Positions 27,466 to 36,085 of a DNA stretch of 63,552 bases are shown here, in pieces (position 1 is the first letter of the stretch; each line of letters opens with the position of its first letter). The notes beneath the pieces were generated by a model. It was given only the letters and a program-made list of their open reading frames with translations. It made no database searches and had not been told where the DNA came from. This stretch comes from Rhodospirillales bacterium (GTDB lineage: Bacteria; Pseudomonadota; Alphaproteobacteria; Rhodospirillales; UBA2165): the NCBI GenBank assembly GCA_028345065.1, contig JAOMCN010000009.1, forward strand, positions 1 through 63,552. Direction: 5' to 3'. A program made the position numbers and the translations under genes.

Positions 27466-28671
27466 CTAAATCCTACGCATTGCCTCAATCATGGAGGATT
27501 TAAGCATGAATTGTCGGGCTTTTTTTGAATCAGCCGCAATTGACTGCAGGTCATCCAAGAATTTTTTTCGTTTTTTAGGATCCTTAGCTTCGAGGCGGTT
27601 TTTATTTTGGATTGTCTGGGCTTGAACAAATTCGATGGCAAAGGTGCGACGTTCATCGTTATATTTATCGAGTAGACTATCAGATGCACCACTCTTCCAT
27701 ACTTTAATTAATTTTTCCGCCAAGTTAACAGCGTCTTGAATGCCACCGTTCAGACCCATACCGCCAATTGAGTTGTTAACGTGAGCCGCATCACCAGCGA
27801 TCATTACTCTCCCTTTGCGAAATGTCGCAGCAACACGCTGGTGAACGGTATACAGATTACGATGAACTATGTCGTATTTATCTCTTGAAGGAAAAAAATT
27901 TTGCAGCTTGTTCTGGATATATTCATCGGTAAGTAGATCCGCTTCAGGCACGTCAGCAGCTTCAGGGTATACCGTACGCCATAAACCGGGAGGACCATCT
28001 CCCGCTACTTTAAAACAGTTGCACCATTCCTCCGGATCCGAGATATAGTTCCGATGGCACATGCCTCTCTGGGCCTCAAAATCAAACGGCGTAGACAAAA
28101 CCAAAAAACGCTCAGCCCAGGTAAAGCCTTCAAAAGGAATTTTTGCTTCCGTTCGGACAGTGCTGCGCCCACCATCAGAACCAATCAGATATCTTCCCTG
28201 AAATTGTTTGATCCCATTTGGACTATCAACTTCAATCGAAACACTCTGGTCCTCTTGTGAGACCGAAGTAACTCGATGCGAAAACCTGATGTCAGCTGCC
28301 GTCATCGACCGCATTAAATCAACCAGTATACGCGTAAGTTTGAATTGTTCACATTGCACTACATACGGATAGTCAGTGTCATCCCTTAGTAATTCGTGAT
28401 CAAATTCAGCCACCAGATTACCAGTGGGACGATCCCAGAACCTAAATATCGGACAAATCAGGCCTTGTTCTATAACCTTCCCGACTAAATCCAGGTCGGC
28501 AAGTAGTTCTAATGTCGCGGGATGAGTAGTTGCAGCTCTTGGGTCTTCCTGAAGTTCGCTATTTTCATCAAAAACAATGACGGGGATATTTTCTTTTGCC
28601 AGAGCGTATGCGCAAATAAGCCCTACCGGTCCTCCACCGGAAATCAAAACACGTTCAGGAACACGTTCCAT
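27466..28671 (-). CDS. FAD-dependent aromatic monooxygenase, paralogue 1
   Basis: This 401-residue flavoprotein is of the group A (PHBH/UbiH/PheA) type, which hydroxylates activated aromatic rings with NAD(P)H. The dinucleotide motif GGGPVG lies near residues 12-17, the DG motif GSDGGRS near 163-169, and the GD motif GDAAHVNNSIGGMG near 292-305. The usual Pro of the last motif is Ser here. A THPATLELL segment near residue 50 is shared with the two other paralogues at 28822 and 30961. The gene lies 150 bases downstream of paralogue 2 on the same strand and converges on the LLM gene. No strong Shine-Dalgarno precedes the ATG. Confidence 0.88.
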   Translation of the reverse strand: MERVPERVLISGGGPVGLICAYALAKENIPVIVFDENSELQEDPRAATTHPATLELLADLDLVGKVIEQGLICPIFRFWDRPTGNLVAEFDHELLRDDTDYPYVVQCEQFKLTRILVDLMRSMTAADIRFSHRVTSVSQEDQSVSIEVDSPNGIKQFQGRYLIGSDGGRSTVRTEAKIPFEGFTWAERFLVLSTPFDFEAQRGMCHRNYISDPEEWCNCFKVAGDGPPGLWRTVYPEAADVPEADLLTDEYIQNKLQNFFPSRDKYDIVHRNLYTVHQRVAATFRKGRVMIAGDAAHVNNSIGGMGLNGGIQDAVNLAEKLIKVWKSGASDSLLDKYNDERRTFAIEFVQAQTIQNKNRLEAKDPKKRKKFLDDLQSIAADSKKARQFMLKSSMIEAMRRI

Positions 28672-28821
28672 ATTAATGAATTAGCGTATCAATTATTGTT
28701 TTCATAACGCTCATCTGGATGCTTCGAATATTATTAGCCTAATTAGCAATCCTTATAGCAATTAGAACCAAATAGTGAAGTAATCAGGCGTTAATGACCG
28801 AAGCTGCTGGTGCGTAGATCC

Positions 28822-30021
28822 TTAAGTAATTGCTTCAGAACGTTCGAGCCCGTTAATCATAGATGTCTGCAGGAGTAACTCCCGCGACTTTTCATCATTG
28901 TTTGCCACATCCCTCAATTCATCCTGACGTTGTCTGCGGACATTAGGATCTGTCTCTTCCAGATTTTTTTTATTGCGCATTGTCTGTGCCTGAACATATT
29001 CGATGGCGATGGGGCGACGTTGACGGTCATAGAGGTCAAGAAGCCCTTCGTTTTCACCTCCCCCATACATACGCACTAATTTATCCGCCAAGTTAACACC
29101 GTCATGTATGCCGCCATTCATACCCATTCCTCCAAGAGGGTTATTGACGTGCGCCGAATCACCTGCCAGAAGGATGCGGCCTAAACGATACGTTTCTGCC
29201 ACCCTTTGGTTAACTCCATATAATGTCCGTAGCTGGATGGCATATCTCTCTTGATGCGGCGCTAAATGCTGAAGACGCCCCTCCAAAAACTCGTCATCAA
29301 ATGCCTCTTCCTTGGTAGTCTCCATTGGTATAGGGAATAGAAAACGCCAATAATCAGGAGCATGTATTAGGGCACACCACTGCGTCGGGTGAGCGATGTA
29401 ACATACGTGACCCATGCCAGGGACTATTTTATCGACATCCTCGGGCACACTTACTGTCACAAATTGTTCCGGATAGGTAAATCCCTGAAACTCTATTTTT
29501 TGAGATTTTCGAACCTCACTCCTTGAGCCATCCGCACCTATCAAATAATCACACGTAACTTGTTCTGGCCCCGCGGGGGTTTCGTAAAACACCCTAACAG
29601 TATTATCTGTTTGCGATGCATTGACAAACTTCGAGTCAAATGAAATCTCAGCGTGAGGAAATTCTTTAAGCATCTCTGCAATGATACGGGTTAATTTGAA
29701 CTGCTCGCACTGAAGGCGGTATGGGTGTTTAGTCCGGTCGTCGATTAGAGCATGATCAAATTCTGCCACAAGTCCATCTTCTAAATCACGATATTGTATT
29801 TTTGGGGTAATTAAACCTTGATCAATAAGTTTAGGAGCGACCCCAAGTTCATCGAGCATGTCTAAGGTAGGGGGATGAAAAGTAGAGGCACGTAATTCAG
29901 GAATGAGATCATTTTCCGTTTCCAAAATAGTCACAGAAATGCCGGCTCGGGCTAAAATAAGCCCGATGACACAGCCAACCGGCCCCGCACCTGCGATGAT
30001 TATTTGCGTCTTGTTCGTCAT
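28822..30021 (-). CDS. FAD-dependent aromatic monooxygenase, paralogue 2
   Basis: The 399-residue group A flavoprotein monooxygenase has GAGPVG near residues 11-16, GADGSRS near 161-167 and GDSAHVNNPLGGMG near 290-303. The FHPPTLDML segment near residue 50 and CEQFKLTRII near 128 are nearly identical in pattern to paralogue 1. It starts 3 bases after the stop of the isomerase-like gene at 30025, so the two are translationally linked. Hydroxylation of a phenolic or hydroxypyridine ring is expected. Such enzymes include 6-hydroxynicotinate 3-monooxygenase and hydroxypyridine oxygenases, but the substrate cannot be called. Confidence 0.88.
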   Translation of the reverse strand: MTNKTQIIIAGAGPVGCVIGLILARAGISVTILETENDLIPELRASTFHPPTLDMLDELGVAPKLIDQGLITPKIQYRDLEDGLVAEFDHALIDDRTKHPYRLQCEQFKLTRIIAEMLKEFPHAEISFDSKFVNASQTDNTVRVFYETPAGPEQVTCDYLIGADGSRSEVRKSQKIEFQGFTYPEQFVTVSVPEDVDKIVPGMGHVCYIAHPTQWCALIHAPDYWRFLFPIPMETTKEEAFDDEFLEGRLQHLAPHQERYAIQLRTLYGVNQRVAETYRLGRILLAGDSAHVNNPLGGMGMNGGIHDGVNLADKLVRMYGGGENEGLLDLYDRQRRPIAIEYVQAQTMRNKKNLEETDPNVRRQRQDELRDVANNDEKSRELLLQTSMINGLERSEAIT

Positions 30022-30024
30022 TGA

Positions 30025-30807
30025 CTAAAATTTTTCCAGAAGCCAGCCACGACCAATAAATTTATCGTCTACACCGATAGTACGAAAGGTATGCCAAATG
30101 GTTGCTACGTTTATGGGTATTATTGGCTTCCCTAGCTGTTTCTCTAAAGTCGGAAATAAATCTATAGTGGTTAAGTTGGTACCAGCCTGAACGATTGCAT
30201 CCACGTCATCACCGTCTAACTGGTTCAACACTACATCTATAACCTCCCTTGGAGGAGTGTGTGCTATGGAGGTGGCGGTATCACATTTGAGCCCGACAAC
30301 TTTGGAAACTTCGTAACCCGTCTCTTCTAGGAAGCGATGTACCTGTTCGTCACCAATCGGCTGATATGGTGTCAGTGCTGCCACTTTTTTGGCCCCGAAA
30401 GCTTTTAGAGACGCATCTAAGGCATTGGCGCCCGTAGTGATACCAATTTCGTCTCCAGCTACTTCACGTAACCTTTCGGTAAATTCCGCATTTCCCTCGA
30501 GACCCCCCCAAAAGGTTTCAGCCGACATTCCCATCATGATCTGGCTGGGTTCGCAAGTCATGGCATCCCGCATGGCGTCTGGAATGGTATCTCGTATTGC
30601 ATCAATAAATGCCAAGAACATATTATCGTCGGAGAGGTCTGGATGCTCTACAAAAAAGCGGCAGAAGTGCCACGTCACGCCTGGCGGGATAAGGCGTTGG
30701 CAGTCATATTCCACACCTATATTGGTAGAAGGAAGAATTACGGCAATGCGGCCACGAGAGCCAATCCAGGGTTCCTGGGGTTTGGTTAGTTTAACCACTT
30801 GGTTCAT
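30025..30807 (-). CDS. Maleate isomerase/arylmalonate decarboxylase-fold protein lacking both catalytic cysteines
   Basis: The 260-residue product has the two-domain Asp/Glu racemase fold of maleate cis-trans isomerases and arylmalonate decarboxylases (early RIAVILPSTN, later TPYQP). In maleate isomerase two cysteines flank the active site. Here the aligned positions appear to be M94 (MGMSAETF) and G209 (QAGTNLTT). The arylmalonate decarboxylase Cys is also absent. Isomerisation by the known mechanism is therefore unlikely; hydrolysis, decarboxylation or binding of a dicarboxylate remains possible. CGGAGGACC precedes the ATG. It is the first gene of an operon with the two FAD monooxygenases. 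A related protein with both cysteines is encoded at 37305. Confidence 0.8.
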   Translation of the reverse strand: MNQVVKLTKPQEPWIGSRGRIAVILPSTNIGVEYDCQRLIPPGVTWHFCRFFVEHPDLSDDNMFLAFIDAIRDTIPDAMRDAMTCEPSQIMMGMSAETFWGGLEGNAEFTERLREVAGDEIGITTGANALDASLKAFGAKKVAALTPYQPIGDEQVHRFLEETGYEVSKVVGLKCDTATSIAHTPPREVIDVVLNQLDGDDVDAIVQAGTNLTTIDLFPTLEKQLGKPIIPINVATIWHTFRTIGVDDKFIGRGWLLEKF

Positions 30808-30841
30808 TGAGGTCCTCCGGGATTGTCTTTTGCGATTTTGC

Positions 30842-30856
30842 TAACAACTAGTGTTA
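30842..30856. promoter_or_regulatory. Operator-like palindrome in the divergent monooxygenase promoter
   Basis: TAACA-ACTAG-TGTTA is a 5-5-5 inverted repeat lying 34 bases upstream of the isomerase-like start and about 105 bases upstream of paralogue 3, in a 153-base divergent region. It fits a dimeric repressor site. No cognate regulator is encoded nearby. Confidence 0.35.
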
Positions 30857-30960
30857 TTTGTCATTACCCAAGGAAAAAGTAAAGCTGCCCCATTTTTAAT
30901 TGGAATACTATATTAAAGAGTTACAAAGAGGGATGTATATCATGTGTAAGGTACCTGACC

Positions 30961-32169
30961 ATGATGGATGACAACCGAATTCTTATCGCCGGAGCTGGGC
31001 CGGTGGGCTTCGCAGCAGCCCTAAATCTTGCACATTATGGTATTCCATTTACCCTTTTGGAAGGGGATGCCACTATACTTGACGATCCAAGGGCCGGTAC
31101 CATTCATCCTCCAACCTTGGAAATGTTTGCAAGGCTAGCGCTTACGGGAACGTTTAACGATCACGGCTATATCGTCCGGAACTATCACTATCGCGACCGC
31201 AAGACGGGACTGGTGGCAAACTTTAATCTTGGCGTGCTTTCAAACGACACTCCCTATCCCTACCGCTTGATGTTGGAGCAGCATAAGGTCTCTGGCATCA
31301 TCGATAACGCCCTCAAAAATTATAAAAACCATGAAATTTTGCGAAAGCATCGTGTTACGGAGGTTGAGCAGGATAATGATATAGTTGTGGCTAAAGTAGA
31401 AACACCCGACGGCCCGACCATATTTCGCGGGCGTTACTTAATTGGATGTGACGGGGGGCGTAGCCAAGTTCGGAAATTCATGAATGTAAATTTTGAGGGT
31501 TTTACCTTTCCTGAGCGTTTTCTGGTTGTAACCACTCCCTATGATTTTGAACAAGTAGGATACGCCTTTACCAACTACGTGTCCGATCCTAAGGAATGGT
31601 GTGCCTTATTCAAGGTACCTGGATTGGATGAAAAGGGTATTTGGCGGGTGGTCTTTCCCACCAACCCGGATCTCACAAAGGAAGAAATATTCGATGACCA
31701 AAATATAGAGGCCCGATTGCAAGGCTTTCACCCAAAATCCAACTCTTTCCCTGTGGTTCACCGTAACCTCTATGAAGTCCACCAACGAGTGGCTTCATGT
31801 TACCGAGACGGCCGTATCCTACTTGCCGGCGACGCCGCTCACATCAATAACCCACTTGGCGGCATGGGAATGAACTTCGGTTTTCACGACGTATTTAACT
31901 TAACGGAAAAGCTGGCAGCAATATGGTTTAAGAATGGCGACGAAAAATTATTGGATCTCTATGACCGTCAACGGAGAACCGTAGCCGAAGAATATCTCCA
32001 GCGCCAAACTATCGAAAACAAGAAAAACCTCGAAAACAAAAACCCAGAGGCTAGAAAGAAATTTCACGGCGAACTCCGTGAAATTGTCGCCGACCCAGAC
32101 AAGGCCCGCACATACTTAAGGCGCGCTGCCATGATTGAAGGCATTGAACGTGCCGCTGCAATTATTTGA
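30961..32169 (+). CDS. FAD-dependent aromatic monooxygenase, paralogue 3
   Basis: This is a 402-residue group A flavoprotein monooxygenase with GAGPVG near residues 10-15, GCDGGRSQ near 161-168 and GDAAHINNPLGGMG near 296-309. The IHPPTLEMF block near residue 50 links it to the paralogues at 27466 and 28822. The C-terminal QRQTIENKKNLE region is shared too. Two ATGs (30961 and 30964) are possible, with AAGGTACC upstream. It is transcribed away from its two paralogues across a shared promoter region and converges on the TRAP permease gene with a 19-base gap. Confidence 0.88.
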   Translation: MMDDNRILIAGAGPVGFAAALNLAHYGIPFTLLEGDATILDDPRAGTIHPPTLEMFARLALTGTFNDHGYIVRNYHYRDRKTGLVANFNLGVLSNDTPYPYRLMLEQHKVSGIIDNALKNYKNHEILRKHRVTEVEQDNDIVVAKVETPDGPTIFRGRYLIGCDGGRSQVRKFMNVNFEGFTFPERFLVVTTPYDFEQVGYAFTNYVSDPKEWCALFKVPGLDEKGIWRVVFPTNPDLTKEEIFDDQNIEARLQGFHPKSNSFPVVHRNLYEVHQRVASCYRDGRILLAGDAAHINNPLGGMGMNFGFHDVFNLTEKLAAIWFKNGDEKLLDLYDRQRRTVAEEYLQRQTIENKKNLENKNPEARKKFHGELREIVADPDKARTYLRRAAMIEGIERAAAII

Positions 32170-32188
32170 AACTCATCTCACCAGTCAC

Positions 32189-34126
32189 TTAAATCACCAC
32201 GTCCTTTTGTCTTCTCTCTAATAGGAATGCAAGGACACATATTCCTGCGCCCCCAACCTGGATAATATAGGCTTCGCTGAAGGCTTCACTTGGTATCAGC
32301 AGACCCAAACCACCGATGATGTAAGTGGCCCGGAGTGTGGGTGAAAGTCGACGTGTTAAAAAGCCGATAAAACCAGCAGAGGCAAACCAAATGCCAACCA
32401 CTGCCGTAAAAAAAGCAACCGCAATGTCAATAGTATCGCCGACCATTATCAGATTAGGTGCGAGTACAAATAAGAAAGGAACGATAAAAGCGGGCCACCC
32501 GAACTGGCAGGCTGATAACGCTGTTCCCATGGGTCCGGCATCAGCCAGTTTTGCTGCTGTGAACGCTGCCAATGCGACGGGCGGCGTGATCATCGACATT
32601 AGTCCGAAGTAGAGAACAAATAAATGGGCTGCCAGTGGTTCAACACCCAGTTTGATCAATGGCTGCGTCGCTAATACCGCCAAGAGAAAATAGATCGCAG
32701 TCGTCGGCATACCCATACCGAGTATAATACAAATTATCGCTGTTAAACCGAGCAGAAGAAATAAATTTCCCTCGCCAATCTCAACAAGCATGAAAGTTAG
32801 GCCAAAACTCAGTCCCGTCGCTTCGAGAATGCCGATGATCAGTCCGGCAGCCGCACCTATGATGATAATATCGACAGAAACTTCCCCCGTCTTCTTTAGG
32901 CACATCCATAGAATTGGCAGGGTCAGCTTCTTTTTATTATAGCTGAATACAGATCCCAGAACACAGATCGATACTGCTCCAAATAGCGCTGCTTTTTCTG
33001 GAGGCGCATTCAACCAGAACAAGGTGCCTAACAAAATTATGAAAGGAACAAGAAAATACCAGCCCCCCTTCATAACCCTCCCAATAGCTGGTATTTGTTC
33101 TTCTGGAACCGGTTTAATACCGATTTTTCCCGCCTCTAAATCAGCTTGAAGAAATACGGAAATATAGTACAGAAGTGCCGGCAATATGGCCGCCACTACA
33201 ACCTCCTGATACAGGACGTCTGCCAGTTCTGCCATAAGGAAAGCCGCAGCTCCCATAATCGGCGGCATGATTTGCCCACCCGTGGACGCTACGGCTTCAA
33301 TAGCGCCCGCCACCCTTGAGGTATATCCCCCCTGACGCATAAGTGGAATTGTGATCACACCTGTTGACGCAACATTGGATACTGCGCTGCCGGAAATCGA
33401 TCCAAACAAACCGGAAGCTACCACCGCTATTTTGGCAGATCCCCCTCGTGAACGACCCATTAGAGCGGCAGCAATATCTGTAAAAAATTCAGAACCACCG
33501 GACCGCAATAAAACCTGTCCCAGAAATATAAACACCACGACAACGGTAAATATAATTATTAAGGGGGTACCAAGAAGTGCATTAGTATCAATTCCCAAAT
33601 AGGAAAAAAATATACCTAGATCCATAGAACGGCCCGATAACGTTCCTGGGACAAGGTGTCCAAAAAAGCCATACGCAGAAAATGCAAAAAGAACAAAAAG
33701 TAAGCCCCAGCCGGCAGTGCGTCTTAGCGCCTCTGCCGTGAGTAAAATGGTAATAAAGCCGACAGTTGACGCCTCCTTTGGCATGTAGGCTATTTTATCC
33801 AGTAGGGTCGGGTATCTAAAAAATAGGTACCAACCGATGGCAAACCCCAAAAAAGCCGCCACAGCATCGTACCACGCCAATGTAGTCTGAACCTTACGAC
33901 TTACGGGGACATTCAAATAAATGATTGCAAAGGTCAGGCCCAGAACCCCGCAAATTACCTGTTCGGTTATCAGAGCTAGGCCAATATCGACAGCGACCCC
34001 GCTTGCCCAAAATATTCCGATCAGCGCTAAAGCAGCACTGAGCCAAGGTGTTAACGCCCGCGCCACTGGTGAGAGTGGCGCGGGCGCTTCGTCAGATTGG
34101 TCTGCGGTTTTATTTACCGCTTCCAA
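32189..34126 (-). CDS. TRAP transporter fused permease (DctQ-DctM type, TAXI class)
   Basis: The 645-residue inner-membrane protein is strongly hydrophobic throughout, with some 16-18 helices. The first part corresponds to the small 4-TM subunit and the rest to the large DctM subunit, fused as usual in TAXI systems. GLFGSISGSAVSNVASTG near residues 239-256 and LGMGMPTTAIYFLLAV near 467-482 are the conserved DctM repeats. The start is TTG at 34126 after AAGGAAAAAGG and overlaps the TAXI binding-protein gene by 13 bases. TRAP systems use Na+ or H+ gradients to import organic acids; TAXI ligands include glutamate-like and other dicarboxylates. Confidence 0.92.
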   Translation of the reverse strand: MEAVNKTADQSDEAPAPLSPVARALTPWLSAALALIGIFWASGVAVDIGLALITEQVICGVLGLTFAIIYLNVPVSRKVQTTLAWYDAVAAFLGFAIGWYLFFRYPTLLDKIAYMPKEASTVGFITILLTAEALRRTAGWGLLFVLFAFSAYGFFGHLVPGTLSGRSMDLGIFFSYLGIDTNALLGTPLIIIFTVVVVFIFLGQVLLRSGGSEFFTDIAAALMGRSRGGSAKIAVVASGLFGSISGSAVSNVASTGVITIPLMRQGGYTSRVAGAIEAVASTGGQIMPPIMGAAAFLMAELADVLYQEVVVAAILPALLYYISVFLQADLEAGKIGIKPVPEEQIPAIGRVMKGGWYFLVPFIILLGTLFWLNAPPEKAALFGAVSICVLGSVFSYNKKKLTLPILWMCLKKTGEVSVDIIIIGAAAGLIIGILEATGLSFGLTFMLVEIGEGNLFLLLGLTAIICIILGMGMPTTAIYFLLAVLATQPLIKLGVEPLAAHLFVLYFGLMSMITPPVALAAFTAAKLADAGPMGTALSACQFGWPAFIVPFLFVLAPNLIMVGDTIDIAVAFFTAVVGIWFASAGFIGFLTRRLSPTLRATYIIGGLGLLIPSEAFSEAYIIQVGGAGICVLAFLLERRQKDVVI

Positions 34127-35070
34127 ATACCTTTTTCCTTAAATAATTTTATGGCACCAGAATGATATTCAAGACCATTTTGATCCTTTGACATACCCTT
34201 AGCCGAAAAACCTCGCCACATTGGTGAAGAAGCAACTAAAGCCTTTTTATTTTGGTGCATGGCCTTAGCAACCCTGTAGACGACGTCATCCGAAACGTGT
34301 TTACCTGCAAACAAGATATAATCAAAATGGAATAGTTTGGTAGGCACCTCGACGCCAGGGATTTTGGGATTTGGCTTAACGGTTCTTATATCCGCACCCG
34401 GCAACATTGTACCAACTTTAGCCAATACCGCAGGAGAATCATCCAATGATATAAAGCGTATGCCTCCAAGTTTTTTAGCGATTAGTTTCATAAACCCAGA
34501 ACCGTAGGCACCGATAGCAAAGTCTACTTTACGTTCCATCAACGCCTTCCAACTAGGTACCAAGGCAGAGATCGGGACGTTCTTAGTATCAGCAATAGTT
34601 AAATTCTTGGTGGCTAACGCCGCACTGATTAGTTCGTTAAATAATGGAGCCGCCTTAAAACCGGTTGGAGCCTTCAGTCCTTTTAAATCTGAAACGCTTT
34701 GAAAACTTGTTTTTTTTCCGACAAGGGGCCCCACTCTAAATTTCATCAAAGTTGAAACGAGTTTGATGTTCGGGTTTGGCAGACCCTTCGATAGGACTTG
34801 GCCTTTGATAGCCCAGGTTGTCTGCATAATATTGGCAGCACCAAATTCAAGCGAACCAGAGTTAACCGCTGGGATATACTTTTGGGTACCTGCCATCGGC
34901 GATGGCCGCATTTGCATGCCACCGAATTTTGAGACAACACTGGCAATTGCCGCGGTAACTTGACTGGTTGCTCCCTTGGCCGTGGTACCTATACCTACTG
35001 TTTGAGCGGCAACAGGTCCTGCGAGTAGAACAACGGCAGCAGCCACTGTCGTGGTTTTAGTGAAATTCAT
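34114..35070 (-). CDS. TAXI-family TRAP transporter solute-binding protein
   Basis: The 318-residue protein has a signal peptide (MNFTKTTTVAAAVVLLAG..AAQ, cleavage near residue 22) and the TAXI family N-terminus GIGTTAKGAT. Export to the periplasm is expected. KGLKAPTGFKA near residue 130 is the hinge region. It precedes and overlaps the fused permease gene, forming a complete two-gene importer. A 15-bp palindrome lies just upstream of its start. Its ligand is probably an organic acid used by the flanking CoA-transferase and isomerase genes (inference). Confidence 0.92.
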   Translation of the reverse strand: MNFTKTTTVAAAVVLLAGPVAAQTVGIGTTAKGATSQVTAAIASVVSKFGGMQMRPSPMAGTQKYIPAVNSGSLEFGAANIMQTTWAIKGQVLSKGLPNPNIKLVSTLMKFRVGPLVGKKTSFQSVSDLKGLKAPTGFKAAPLFNELISAALATKNLTIADTKNVPISALVPSWKALMERKVDFAIGAYGSGFMKLIAKKLGGIRFISLDDSPAVLAKVGTMLPGADIRTVKPNPKIPGVEVPTKLFHFDYILFAGKHVSDDVVYRVAKAMHQNKKALVASSPMWRGFSAKGMSKDQNGLEYHSGAIKLFKEKGIWKR

Positions 35071-35092
35071 CCCTGTCTCCTATGATTTAAAT

Positions 35093-35107
35093 ATTTGAGG
35101 CTCAAAT
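35093..35107. promoter_or_regulatory. Perfect 7-1-7 palindrome upstream of the TRAP operon
   Basis: ATTTGAG-G-CTCAAAT is a perfect inverted repeat 23 bases before the TAXI start codon and 88 bases before the divergent NmrA-like gene. Position and symmetry suggest an operator, or a small hairpin next to the ribosome-binding site. Confidence 0.45.
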
Positions 35108-35194
35108 TTATGGTATTTACCTCATTTTCTAGGTAGTTATGACAAACAGTATATAGACTGAAAATTTGTAGACAATTCTAAAGCGATTAATATC

Positions 35195-36064
35195 TTGGAC
35201 CCAAACAAGCCAATTCTGGTCACGGGCGCATTAGGCAAAACAGGCTCCCGGGTGATATCCGCCCTAGCAAATCGCAATATCAAGGTTCGGGCTTTCATCC
35301 GGAGGAAAGACGCTGCAAACCAAGCAAAAGCTCTCGGGGCAACAGAAGTGGCGTGTGGGGATTTTTCTGATGACAAGAGTCTCCAATTTGCTATTGAAGG
35401 CTGCTCACGTATCATACATATCTGCCCGCCGATGGACCCCAGAGAAACCGAAATTTCGAAACGTATTACTGATCATTGCCTCACCAGCAAAACTGAACGC
35501 ATGATCCTATATTCTGTACTGCATCCCCTACTTCAGGACGTCCCACATCATAATAATAAGCTTGCAGCGGAACGACATTTAGTCAACTCAGGTCAGAATT
35601 TTACAATTTTGCAGCCATCACGTTACATGCAGCACTTGATTCCAATTTGGAATAAGATAATTGAAACTGGCGTCCACAGTATGCCATTTAGTATAGAAAC
35701 GAAGTTCAGCCTGGTGGATCTTGAGGATTTAGCAGAGGCCGCAGCTACTATTGCTATCGATAACGGGCATGACGGTGCTACTTACGAATTAGCGGGGCCT
35801 GAGAAGCTCAGCCAGATTGATATGGCTCGGATTTTATCTGACCTTACAGGAAAAAATATCCAGGCGAGGGCTAAGACGATGAAAGAATTCAAAGCATGGG
35901 CAGAAATTAACGAGATACCTGCAGCCCGCATAGAAACGATGGTAGCTATGAACCGGCATTACGATGTGCACGGTCTGGTTGGAAACCCAAACGTCCTGAG
36001 TTGGATTTTAGGACGAACACCCAGAACCTTCGAAGAGTTTGTCAAAAGAGAAATACTCAATTAG
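35195..36064 (+). CDS. NmrA/SDR-like NAD(P)-binding oxidoreductase
   Basis: The 289-residue protein is an atypical short-chain dehydrogenase of the NmrA/azoreductase group. The Rossmann motif TGALGKTG lies near residues 10-17, and an arginine pair (IRRKD) near 35 suits NADP(H). The catalytic Tyr-Lys pair of classical SDRs is not evident, as in many NmrA-like proteins, so a redox-sensing role is possible. The start appears to be TTG at 35195; an in-frame stop at 35159 leaves no upstream ATG. It heads a plus-strand set with the CoA-transferase and maleate isomerase genes (gap 21 bases). Confidence 0.8.
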   Translation: MDPNKPILVTGALGKTGSRVISALANRNIKVRAFIRRKDAANQAKALGATEVACGDFSDDKSLQFAIEGCSRIIHICPPMDPRETEISKRITDHCLTSKTERMILYSVLHPLLQDVPHHNNKLAAERHLVNSGQNFTILQPSRYMQHLIPIWNKIIETGVHSMPFSIETKFSLVDLEDLAEAAATIAIDNGHDGATYELAGPEKLSQIDMARILSDLTGKNIQARAKTMKEFKAWAEINEIPAARIETMVAMNRHYDVHGLVGNPNVLSWILGRTPRTFEEFVKREILN

Positions 36065-36085
36065 GAGCTAATAGGAGCTGTTTAC

